Shown piece after piece: positions 34,074-42,428 of a stretch of DNA of 64,000 nt. The notes below the pieces were generated by a model. The model was not told the DNA's origin and did not search any database. It was given only the letters and a program-made list of their open reading frames with translations. The translations under genes and the position numbers were made by a program. Source of the stretch: Paenibacillus tritici (GTDB lineage: Bacteria; Bacillota; Bacilli; Paenibacillales; Paenibacillaceae); NCBI RefSeq assembly GCF_013204885.1, contig NZ_JABMKX010000014.1, forward strand, positions 62,001 through 126,000, in the 5' to 3' direction. Position 1 is the stretch's first letter. Each line of letters starts with the position of its first letter.

Positions 34074-36488
34074 TCAAATATTCCGCACCTCCACCACCCT
34101 GCCCAAATCCACATACTCCTCATGATCCAGCTTCACCTGCACTCTGCCCTTGCGGCGCTTCTCCCGCCATTCGCGTAGTGCTTCCTCCGTATCCAGCCGC
34201 AGCTCGGCAATCTCCAAAGCCCGGTCCAGGATGTACTTACTCGTATAGAGCACCGTGTAAATCCCTTGTCCTCCAAGCGCGATAGGATCAGCTACCCTCT
34301 TCCATTCCTCAATCGTGAAGCGTACATACAGCTCTTCCTCGGTACCCGGCCGACAAGGGATTTCCGTAATCTCCTTACGCCGCAGCACCTGCCAATCCGC
34401 TACCTTGCCTACCCAGTGAATGCCTGTTTTGGCGGGATCAATGAATTTCTTGCGGGATTGGCACATCGCGATGTATTCGATCTGGGTCAGCAGCTTCTGG
34501 AGGGCAAGATTCTTAAGCGGCATATGATAAAAAGCTTCCCGCAGCGCCACTCCCACCTGCTCCGGCCCCCGGACAGAGCCCACAAGCACATTCTTGCCCG
34601 CAAGCTGATTGGCATAGTATTCCTTCGTGCCGCGCGGACGAGTCGAGCGTTCATAAGCCTTCTCTGGACTATCCTGAATAATCTCAGCTAAGAATTGCTC
34701 CACCAGGCTTGTGGAATTGGGCAGGAACGGCAAGGCGCCAATGTTGAGCAGCCCGATGCTTTTGTAGAAACGGTGGGACTTGTACCGCTCCTCATCAGGA
34801 TACGGAAACAACACATACGCCCCGAACATGCTTCGCTCGTATTCCCCTGATCCTATCTCCTGATATACGATCGCATCCCGGTAGCGGTGCATCGTATTAA
34901 TGTCATCCTCTTCCGGCCCGGGCTGACCATATTTCTGCTGATAAGAAGTCCCCTCGTACGCCGGATTCAAGCGGTACTTGGCATCGAAAACATACTTATA
35001 CTCCTTGATCTGACCCGCATCCTTCTTCTTCAAGGTAAGCACATTGTCGGGACGTTGACTGAGCGTTGGGGTCCTGTCTGTTCCATGAATCGCATTATAG
35101 TACAGGATGAACTGCTCCCCGTTAACCGGATTCTCATAGACCATCTGCGCACTCTGCGAGCGGTCCAGCGTAACGAAGATCCCATTCCGGTTCACCTTAA
35201 TGATATCCTGCTTCACCAGCGTATACTTCTGTCCCAGCAGCTGATTCAGCTTAAGGAAGCACCAGTATTCATAGAGCTGCGCGACATCCTTCATGGATAG
35301 ACGAAGCAGGTCGCCTTGGATCGACAGGCCTTTGAGCAGCATGAGATAACAGCGATAGACCTCACGGTATCCGGGGGCCATCTGCAGCACCAGCGTAACG
35401 GACATCTGCTTCAGTGCTCCAGCCTCCCGCAGAAAATCTATCTTAAGTACCCGCTCGAGCTGAGTGAGCATCGTGTCGATTCTTCGGATAAGCTGCGGAT
35501 CTGAGGTCCGGTTATTCTCCTTCCAGCGGCCCTTAAGCTCCTTAAGCTTCCCGTGAATACGTTCCAGCATCCAGCGGACGATCCGGTTCTCACTCGTATC
35601 ATAGGCGAGGCGCTTCCGTGTCTCTATTAAGTGGGATGCTGTGTAGCTCCGGTTGCCGATCGTTAAGAACCCATGGTTCATGTCTTCTCTTAACCGTTCA
35701 GGATGCTTCGCGAGCTCGCGGATGTTCTCTCTTCCGGCTTTTTTGACCCGGCCTGCATCCATTAACCGTCGCTCCTGGAGCAGCGCAACATTAGGATTCT
35801 TGTTGATCCGCTCAACGGCATCCAAGAGCTGTCTGAATACATGCTGAAGGATGGCGAAGAACTCCGTCAGGCTCTGATGCTGCGTCTCCCGCAGTCCGGT
35901 TAACTGGTACGTCCGGCGCAGAAAATCAAAAGCCAAATTATAAATCTGCGCATTCACTTCATGCAGAAGGTTCTGGTAATCCCGCTTGTAATCCATCTTT
36001 GAGGGGAAAATCTCCATCTCCACCCGCAGCAGCGTCTGCCCTTCACCCCGGATCTCCCATTCCGTCAGCCCAACCTCATTCCCAAAGTTCAGCACACCCG
36101 CAAGGATCGAGTCACCCAGAGGCTTAACCGCCTGCCGGAGCAGCACATTGTCATGATAGAAAGTAAGCTTAGCCGCCTTCTTGTTCTGAATCACCAGTTC
36201 ATACGGCTGCGTCTCATAAAAGCAAGGAAAGGACGACTCCCCCGGCTGCCAGTCGATCAGCCTATAGGCTTCAGGCGAGAACACCTTAATCTGTACTTCC
36301 CCAAGCCGCTGCGAGCAGGTAATCCCAAGCTGAGCATTCACCCACTCCTGATCCGGGGAGCGATGAAGCTGCAACGTCTCCACCGTAGGATGATAGGGCC
36401 GCCCCTGCACATATAGTGTAAAAAGCTCCGTCTCGATACGGAGCAATTCCACCGCCTGATTAAGAGAGCCAGTATGAGGTGAATCCAT
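34074..36488 (-). CDS. DUF2357 nuclease, McrC-like partner of the McrB-like ATPase
   Basis: The product is 804 residues. A central region around YLMLLKGLSIQGDLLRLSMKDVAQLYEYWCFLKLNQLL and the downstream YVFDAKYRLN (Asp...Lys of a PD-(D/E)xK nuclease, near residue 500) fit the DUF2357 family. The N-terminal ~200 residues look like a beta-rich target-recognition part. Its start overlaps the ATPase gene by 29 bases, so the two form one unit. I infer a modification-dependent (type IV) restriction system: the ATPase moves on DNA and this subunit cuts. Which base modification it recognises is unknown. Confidence 0.75.
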   Translation of the reverse strand: MDSPHTGSLNQAVELLRIETELFTLYVQGRPYHPTVETLQLHRSPDQEWVNAQLGITCSQRLGEVQIKVFSPEAYRLIDWQPGESSFPCFYETQPYELVIQNKKAAKLTFYHDNVLLRQAVKPLGDSILAGVLNFGNEVGLTEWEIRGEGQTLLRVEMEIFPSKMDYKRDYQNLLHEVNAQIYNLAFDFLRRTYQLTGLRETQHQSLTEFFAILQHVFRQLLDAVERINKNPNVALLQERRLMDAGRVKKAGRENIRELAKHPERLREDMNHGFLTIGNRSYTASHLIETRKRLAYDTSENRIVRWMLERIHGKLKELKGRWKENNRTSDPQLIRRIDTMLTQLERVLKIDFLREAGALKQMSVTLVLQMAPGYREVYRCYLMLLKGLSIQGDLLRLSMKDVAQLYEYWCFLKLNQLLGQKYTLVKQDIIKVNRNGIFVTLDRSQSAQMVYENPVNGEQFILYYNAIHGTDRTPTLSQRPDNVLTLKKKDAGQIKEYKYVFDAKYRLNPAYEGTSYQQKYGQPGPEEDDINTMHRYRDAIVYQEIGSGEYERSMFGAYVLFPYPDEERYKSHRFYKSIGLLNIGALPFLPNSTSLVEQFLAEIIQDSPEKAYERSTRPRGTKEYYANQLAGKNVLVGSVRGPEQVGVALREAFYHMPLKNLALQKLLTQIEYIAMCQSRKKFIDPAKTGIHWVGKVADWQVLRRKEITEIPCRPGTEEELYVRFTIEEWKRVADPIALGGQGIYTVLYTSKYILDRALEIAELRLDTEEALREWREKRRKGRVQVKLDHEEYVDLGRVVEVRNI

Positions 36489-38700
36489 CTTCCTCCAGCC
36501 TCCTCAGCATATAAGCCAATTTACGGGCACTTTGCGGATGCTTAACCCCAGGCGGATTCTGCCCGGCAGCCCATTTCAGATAGAGCGGCGAAGCATCATC
36601 GTCCATGAGTTCTTGAACATTAACCGTAATGCCAGCACTGCTGCCTATCGCAACCTTCATCAGGCCCAGCAGAACCCGTCGCACCGATGAATGACTCCCC
36701 TGGATACGCGGCAGAATCTTTTGCAGCAGCTGCCAGTCAAACGCCTCTTCCTCCTCCATCAGGCCATACCGTTCGTTATAGATCATATAGAAGCAAATCG
36801 CATCCCGCACCCGGAAGCCCACATGAGCATGGATATCCTCCAGCAGTGTATTAATCTTCACCAGTCTCTCCGTCGTCCGCACAACGAGCTCCTGATGGGT
36901 ATCATAGGCATCCACCAGCTGCAAATAATCGGAACGGAGGAAGAGATGATTCAGCTCATTAAGATCAGCGGGATCGCCCGCGTCCTGCTCAGCCCCTTGC
37001 GGATACTGCTGCAGATTGATGTAATTGAACTCCAGGGTGCTTGCGCGGTCGAGAACTTTTTTGCTAAAAGGATGCGTAGTCTCGTCCATATTCACCGTCC
37101 CGATCAGGAACACATTCTCCGGGATGCCCAGGCCTCCATAGGTCGCTCGATCCTCAGGTATACCCAGCAAGGCACTCGAGATCAGCTCCTGCGTCTGAAT
37201 CTCACTCTCCCGCCACTCCTGCGTCTCCAGCACACTTAACAGATCACTGAAATAATGCTCCACCCGGGCCAGATTCATCTCATCCAGACAGATAAAATAA
37301 GGCTTATGCCGGTTCTCCGGCTGCCGCGCCTCCACGAACACCTGCGTCATCGGACCCGGCTGGAACCTGCCCGACAGATCCTTATACCCCAGCAGATCCG
37401 CAGGATCACTCCAATCCGGCCGCACCGGAATCAAGGTATACTGCCCATTATCCCGCGTCGCCCCCAGTGCCTCCGCAAACAGCTTCACCAGCCGCGTCTT
37501 CCCCGTCCCCGATATCCCCGCCAGAATCACAAACGGCTTCGCCTTCAGCGAGAGGTAGAAGTTCTCGATTAGATGCTCCGGGAAAAAGAAGCCTTGGCGG
37601 CGGATGTGGGATTGGATGTGGTGGAGGATACTTGTAACTTCCTCGTCCTTTAACGGCTCGGCTTCTTGTGGCAATAGTTCCACTTCCTCATCAATGGCTT
37701 CGTCATCACTGGGCGCAATCACCGATTCCACATATAGACGGTAATCCTCGATTACATTCTCGAGATCTTGAATTAACTGCTCATCATTCGGAACATTACC
37801 TCTATCATATTTAATGTAAGCGATGGTCGATACCTGATAGTCTTGACCAAGACCACTATCCACAAGATGAATGTTCTCATCCTTATTCATATTAGTCAGG
37901 TCAAGGAGATCTAGAAGAGCTTCTTTGCGATCTCTCAGATAAGCATAGCCTTCTCTGCGCCCCTTCTCTTGAATGGGCTTTGTTACACCCTGATTAAACG
38001 TAAGATACACAGCACTCATATCCTCAGCAAATAGATACACAATATATTCCCCGTGCTGAGTTGTTTCCGTTATTCGTTTATCCAGAACTGCCAGCCATGG
38101 TACCGTTGCCCAATTGCCTTGTCCAATTGACCCTTGAACCTTGTATTGCTCATCTATGGAAGGTAATGCTTTAAGCTCTGAAGGCAGGGTCTGGCGAAAC
38201 AATGTGCCAAGAGAATGACCTGCGAATCCTTCCATTTTAGCAGAGGTGTACTCCGCCAGGATTTTCTCCAGATAACCTTGCAAAGAGAACCGCTGCAAAG
38301 CAGCGTTGTAAGCCTGTAGCTCCTCGTTGGCAAGCCGCTCTAATTGTGAGAGCCCCTCTTCCCCTAGCTGTCTATGAATCTGGCTATGAAACCCAATAGT
38401 GTTCTCTCTCAAATCTACATACAAAATATGCGAAAGTGCATTAACAGGACTGTTAAGGATATCCTTCAACCGACTTTTAGATGCCTCTCGCCATAACTTC
38501 CGCCCTTGTGGCAAATCTACCCGGTTTCCTCTTTCTTGTTCAGCTATGAAGTAGTTAAGGAACCGCATTTTAACTCGATCATAAGACACTCGCTCCCGCT
38601 TGGACGCTCTAAGCTCTTCAATTAAGGATAGGATTAAGACAATCTTATATGATTTTTGTTTTCGCTTGAATATCTGTGCGATTGTTTCTGGTAATGGCAT
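36460..38700 (-). CDS. McrB-like AAA+ ATPase with MrcB-type N-domain
   Basis: The product is 746 residues. The N-terminal half has the MrcB N-domain block GSIGQGNWATVPWLAVLD (about 170-190). The AAA+ domain has Walker A AGISGTGKTRLVKLF (about 395), Walker B FICLDEMNLARVEHYFSDLL (about 470) and GTVNMDETTHPFSKKVLDRA (about 530), where McrB has GTMNTADRS. McrB proteins hydrolyse GTP; the changed motif leaves ATP or GTP open. TTGGAGGACTCAC precedes the ATG. It works with the nuclease gene that overlaps its end. Confidence 0.85.
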   Translation of the reverse strand: MPLPETIAQIFKRKQKSYKIVLILSLIEELRASKRERVSYDRVKMRFLNYFIAEQERGNRVDLPQGRKLWREASKSRLKDILNSPVNALSHILYVDLRENTIGFHSQIHRQLGEEGLSQLERLANEELQAYNAALQRFSLQGYLEKILAEYTSAKMEGFAGHSLGTLFRQTLPSELKALPSIDEQYKVQGSIGQGNWATVPWLAVLDKRITETTQHGEYIVYLFAEDMSAVYLTFNQGVTKPIQEKGRREGYAYLRDRKEALLDLLDLTNMNKDENIHLVDSGLGQDYQVSTIAYIKYDRGNVPNDEQLIQDLENVIEDYRLYVESVIAPSDDEAIDEEVELLPQEAEPLKDEEVTSILHHIQSHIRRQGFFFPEHLIENFYLSLKAKPFVILAGISGTGKTRLVKLFAEALGATRDNGQYTLIPVRPDWSDPADLLGYKDLSGRFQPGPMTQVFVEARQPENRHKPYFICLDEMNLARVEHYFSDLLSVLETQEWRESEIQTQELISSALLGIPEDRATYGGLGIPENVFLIGTVNMDETTHPFSKKVLDRASTLEFNYINLQQYPQGAEQDAGDPADLNELNHLFLRSDYLQLVDAYDTHQELVVRTTERLVKINTLLEDIHAHVGFRVRDAICFYMIYNERYGLMEEEEAFDWQLLQKILPRIQGSHSSVRRVLLGLMKVAIGSSAGITVNVQELMDDDASPLYLKWAAGQNPPGVKHPQSARKLAYMLRRLEEDGFTSYWLS

Positions 38701-38895
38701 GTGAGTCCTCCAAGGTGGTTAACTATTATTTTTAGTTGGAAGCTTTTCAAAATGAAGTTAGCGAACGGTTCAGTCTGTGACGCTCGACTGATTCAGTTAT
38801 TCATTAAATAGAGCAAAGCCTTTTCTAGTCTTGATTTACAATATGTATGGTTATTCGACAATATGGGAAAGTATCCCTTCCAGACACAAGAAAAA

Positions 38896-38916
38896 GGACT
38901 GTCGCCTGGACAGTCC
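38896..38916 (-). terminator. Terminator after the Spo0E/DUF6809-like gene
   Basis: A perfect 8-bp stem GGACTGTC / GACAGTCC has a 5-base loop and a T5 run on the minus strand, 37 bases after the stop at 38953. Confidence 0.85.
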
Positions 38917-38952
38917 AAAAATAAAGTATGCGTATACGTTTTTGATTCTGTC

Positions 38953-39450
38953 TTAATCGGAGAGAATAGAAGGAGCAGTAAAGGCATTTGCGAGCTGCAT
39001 ACCATCTTTTAGTCCTTGTAGATATAGACGTTCATTAAGAGCAGATTGCTTCAATTGCAGCTTATCCTCCCAATACTCAAACTCTGGCATGCGTGCAATA
39101 TCCATGGAGTCAAACAACGCCTGAAAGGCCTTGCTCTCTTCTTCAAAAGCATGCCTAGACTCAGATTGATATTCAATCTGTGCGGTTACCTCATTCAATC
39201 GACCTTGAATCGTTTGTACAAACCACACTGGAAAGCTCACCACATCTCCCCCAAGACAGAAGTTTAAACGAAAAGCCTCTGAATATCCGTTCTTTTCTAG
39301 ATGCATTTGATTAATGAGTTCATCCACTCTACGACTCTGGGCTTGAACTGCTTCATTGCCGCTCAGTGGAATTCCTTGCTCCAGTGATCTCTGGCCAAGT
39401 TCATTCAGCTTGCGCTTTTCCTCCTCATATTTCTGCATCAGATGTTGCAT
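38953..39450 (-). CDS. Small two-part protein, Spo0E-like N-part and DUF6809-like C-part
   Basis: The product is 165 residues. Residues 5-50 (YEEEKRKLNELGQRSLEQGI...QSRRVDELINQMH) look like the two-helix Spo0E phosphatase hairpin, with SRRVD in place of the usual SxxLD. The C-terminal 80 residues (FEYWEDKLQLKQSALNERLYLQGLKDGMQLANAF) resemble DUF6809 proteins common in Paenibacillus. If the Spo0E part works, it would dephosphorylate a response regulator such as Spo0A; this is a guess. It is divergent from the XRE gene and shares a control region with it. Confidence 0.55.
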   Translation of the reverse strand: MQHLMQKYEEEKRKLNELGQRSLEQGIPLSGNEAVQAQSRRVDELINQMHLEKNGYSEAFRLNFCLGGDVVSFPVWFVQTIQGRLNEVTAQIEYQSESRHAFEEESKAFQALFDSMDIARMPEFEYWEDKLQLKQSALNERLYLQGLKDGMQLANAFTAPSILSD

Positions 39451-39500
39451 TACAAACCCTCCTTCCTGGAAAAGCTATGTCTGTAGACGATGTGAAGATA

Positions 39501-39552
39501 TTTTAATGCGTTTATCGGTTTATTTTATTTTAATTCGATATCCGCATTAAAA
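39501..39552. promoter_or_regulatory. Inverted repeat in the divergent XRE control region
   Basis: TTTTAATGCG (39501-39510) and CGCATTAAAA (39543-39552) are perfect inverted arms separated by 32 AT-rich bases, between the divergent 38953-39450 and 39602-39850 genes. They suit two half-sites or two operators of the XRE protein. Confidence 0.45.
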
Positions 39553-39601
39553 CAACAGTTACCTCGCATACAATTTGGTTAAATTGTGAGGTGACACGGA
39601 A

Positions 39602-39850
39602 ATGAGACATCGTAAAGAGCCCCCAGGCGACAAAAACATCATCGGGACTCGAGTTGTAGCTATTCGAAAAGCTAAGCGAATGAAGCAAAAGGATTTCCTT
39701 GCCAGGTTGCAAACCTTCGGATTAGATATTAGTCCGACTAGTTTATCGAGATTAGAAGGTCAATACAGATTAGTTCAGGATTATGAAGTGGTTGCCATAG
39801 CGAAGGCGCTGGAGGTTTCTGTTGTGGAGTTGTTGGGGGAACTTGAATAG
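39602..39850 (+). CDS. XRE-type helix-turn-helix regulator
   Basis: The product is 82 residues, essentially one DNA-binding domain: GTRVVAIRKAKRMKQKDFLARLQ...ISPTSLSRLEGQ...DYEVVAIAKALEVSVVELLG. GAGGTGAC precedes the ATG by about seven bases. It lies in the defence island and could control either the divergent small gene or the restriction genes; only the inverted repeat next to it supports the first. Confidence 0.85.
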   Translation: MRHRKEPPGDKNIIGTRVVAIRKAKRMKQKDFLARLQTFGLDISPTSLSRLEGQYRLVQDYEVVAIAKALEVSVVELLGELE

Positions 39851-40366
39851 CCCTTATTTGGACAGATGACATTGTTTCGTTTCAATGAATGTATTTCACA
39901 AAATCATCACATTAAAAAAGGTTATTTCTGAATTGACGACCTCCCTCTAAAAACGAGAGAAAAGGCTTTAGGCAAGCTTTCAGCCTTTTTCCTCATACCT
40001 CTTATAATTATTACTTATCACTCAATTTTTGTCATAAGTTCATTACGCTTAACAAGGGATACTTGCATAACTTTATATTCCACAAAAAAAGCCACACACT
40101 CCATATGCATAAGTGTCTATCACTGACTTAAGCAATAAGAAGACCGAATGCAATTTGCGTCAAACTCCCAGTTTCAGAATTCTTGTTCTAATTCAAAATC
40201 AAGCCAGCGGCGCTCCAGCATCGCGCTCAGGACCTATATTCCGTTAGTTGCTCTACTTCCTAGCGCCTTCGCTCTGCGCTTCTCAGCGTCTTGGGCGGAA
40301 TAAGCTATTCTCCTATGTCAGGCAGCACGAGCATTCTCTACCTGGAGTTGATTGTTGTTATGTTGC
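39851..40366. other. Gap without a recognised gene
   Basis: It holds a terminator stem at 39960-39990 (AAAAGGCT / AGCCTTTTT) that can end the XRE transcript. A GC-richer block (about 40190-40320) carries an inverted pair TATTCCG / CGGAATA and looks like an intergenic repeat relic. No credible coding frame. Confidence 0.5.
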
Positions 40367-42415
40367 TTATTCAGCATTTTGCTTTCGGAATGCTTGCTCA
40401 ATGATAACCATAACATCATCAAGTTTATTTAAGCCGTCCAAGTATACTTCAACATCGCCGTTTCCCAAGTGACCGATTCCCGAAACATCTCGGCAGATAC
40501 CCTTTGGATCGGCAACTTCGATAAAACGTAAGTTTACCCAGATGTGTAATCGTTGTTTCTGAACTTCAACATCCGCAAAATTTGTGTCTAATTTATATGC
40601 CACGTACTGTTTATTAAAGACACGACTAATGACTGTACCGAGATTCAATATCCTCAAATTCAATGATTCAAAAAGAATTTTTGTGAAACCGTCTGAATTC
40701 CCATAGCTCTCAAATGTATACTGTGTAACGGAATCATCCAGTTTACGATACGGTTCTAGTTCTTTATCAGCGAGCATCGGGTACGGCCATACCTTCATTG
40801 CTAATTCCGCAAGTCTTCTGGCGCGTTCATTTATCTGTGTTTCGCCCCACTCTGACTGTTCGACGATATATTCATTGAGACGTAAAGCACTTTGCTTGTA
40901 TCCTTGCGATATTGTAAGTTTATCGCTGAATGGCTTATTCGACATAGACGAATTGTCAGCCCAATGCGCAAGAGTTAAATTGCCAACGGTATGCAGTAGT
41001 ACCTTCTGCACTACTCCCCATTCTGATGCTTTTGGTTTTTGCGGGAATACGTGTTCAACCGACAGGTCATCCAAAGATACGATCTTATGCCCATTCCACG
41101 TTTCTAATTTGCAGAGGATGAAACGACATATTTTCTTACTGTATACATCTTGGGTGACAAACTCGTCGATAAACCTCTTGTCACGTGGAAATTCCTTTGA
41201 CGATTCCTGCAAGATAAAGAACGCCTTTACCGAGTTGAGGTAATCTGATTCATTTATCGAGTTTTTTAATACCGCAAACATATAGTTCAATCCGGTCGTG
41301 CGCATGCTACAGACTGAGCGCCGAAGCGCATAGTTTACGCATATGGATACGATTTCAAGTAATGTTGTTACCGAAATAATATTGTTCGCACAATCTTCGT
41401 GAGTCTTCATCAAGAATGGATAGGCAACACCTAATCCTATGGTTTTCAAGTCAATGTATAAAGATTTAAGTTGTACATCGCTGCTTTCACCAGAATCCAT
41501 ATCTGCGTAGTGCTTTGCGAATGCCAGAAGGTCGCGGCAGAGTTCCTCTGTTTTAGTGTTCCAATAAATGTTTCGATAGAGCTTGAATTCTTTATATACA
41601 TCGCGCTGATTGACCAACCTCCCGAGTTTCATAGTCAGGTAGTCACGGAAGAAATTGTCCATCAATACAGCCTTGTCTCCATATGAAAATAATTCTTCCA
41701 TATGAATCCATACGTTGTTGTAAACAAATTCCTGTCTTCCCGAAGGAAGACCCATAAGGATAAAGTTTCTTATAAGATCGGAATCTTTCAAATCTATACC
41801 AGTGGAGTTCAGACTTTCAAAAATCGCCTGCGGATCGTCGTATTGGCGGTCCAGCGCGATATCGACTATCTGGAGTTTTCCTATGGCTTGATAAATCTCG
41901 TCGGCCTTTAGGTCACCCTTTGCGATTTGCCTCTCAAAAAACTCATAGTTTGAAAGAATCTTTGAAACAGATTCGCGATTAGGAGCGATGCTTTCAATCA
42001 ACTTTTTCAGCATCTCTTGGTCAGTTTTAGTAAGCAGAAGCTTATAGCGGTCTCCGTCACGTTTATATGAATTAATGAGAAGAGTGTCTGTTATTTCTGC
42101 AGCGTTGATTTCTGTAGTTGTATTGTTATTTTTGATAAAGTCCCGAAGCGCAATCAACAGTAGTGTAAGCGTAGTCAGACGCTGTTGCCCGTCGATAATC
42201 ATTGCCTTAGGGAAGCCAGCTGCCGACACTTCGTCAATGCGGACAATGGAGCCAACAAAATGCCCTTCGTGATTCTCCTTTTGCATCATGACGATGTCCG
42301 CCCAAAGTCGTTGGCATTGCTCAATTCCCCAACTGTAGACTCGCTGATAAATGGGGATGCTGTACTGCCTTATACCATTCATATATTCAAAAATATTGCT
42401 TTTAAAAGCATTCAC
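40367..42415 (-). CDS. GmrSD-like DUF262/DUF1524 protein
   Basis: The product is 682 residues. The DUF262 part (about 1-280) has FKSNIFEYMNG...IPIYQRVYSWG and IIDGQQRLTTLTLLLIALRD, a ParB-like nucleotidase motif. The DUF1524 part (about 440-560) has SVEHVFPQKP and VGNLTLAHWADNSSMSN, an HNH-type nuclease. GmrSD enzymes cut DNA with glucosylated or otherwise modified bases using NTP. GTG 42415 is chosen (AAGGGGGAT seven bases before); the longer frame begins inside hsdR. It lies 13 bases after hsdR, as last gene of the type I operon. Confidence 0.85.
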   Translation of the reverse strand: MNAFKSNIFEYMNGIRQYSIPIYQRVYSWGIEQCQRLWADIVMMQKENHEGHFVGSIVRIDEVSAAGFPKAMIIDGQQRLTTLTLLLIALRDFIKNNNTTTEINAAEITDTLLINSYKRDGDRYKLLLTKTDQEMLKKLIESIAPNRESVSKILSNYEFFERQIAKGDLKADEIYQAIGKLQIVDIALDRQYDDPQAIFESLNSTGIDLKDSDLIRNFILMGLPSGRQEFVYNNVWIHMEELFSYGDKAVLMDNFFRDYLTMKLGRLVNQRDVYKEFKLYRNIYWNTKTEELCRDLLAFAKHYADMDSGESSDVQLKSLYIDLKTIGLGVAYPFLMKTHEDCANNIISVTTLLEIVSICVNYALRRSVCSMRTTGLNYMFAVLKNSINESDYLNSVKAFFILQESSKEFPRDKRFIDEFVTQDVYSKKICRFILCKLETWNGHKIVSLDDLSVEHVFPQKPKASEWGVVQKVLLHTVGNLTLAHWADNSSMSNKPFSDKLTISQGYKQSALRLNEYIVEQSEWGETQINERARRLAELAMKVWPYPMLADKELEPYRKLDDSVTQYTFESYGNSDGFTKILFESLNLRILNLGTVISRVFNKQYVAYKLDTNFADVEVQKQRLHIWVNLRFIEVADPKGICRDVSGIGHLGNGDVEVYLDGLNKLDDVMVIIEQAFRKQNAE

Positions 42416-42428
42416 TCTCTTATCCCCC

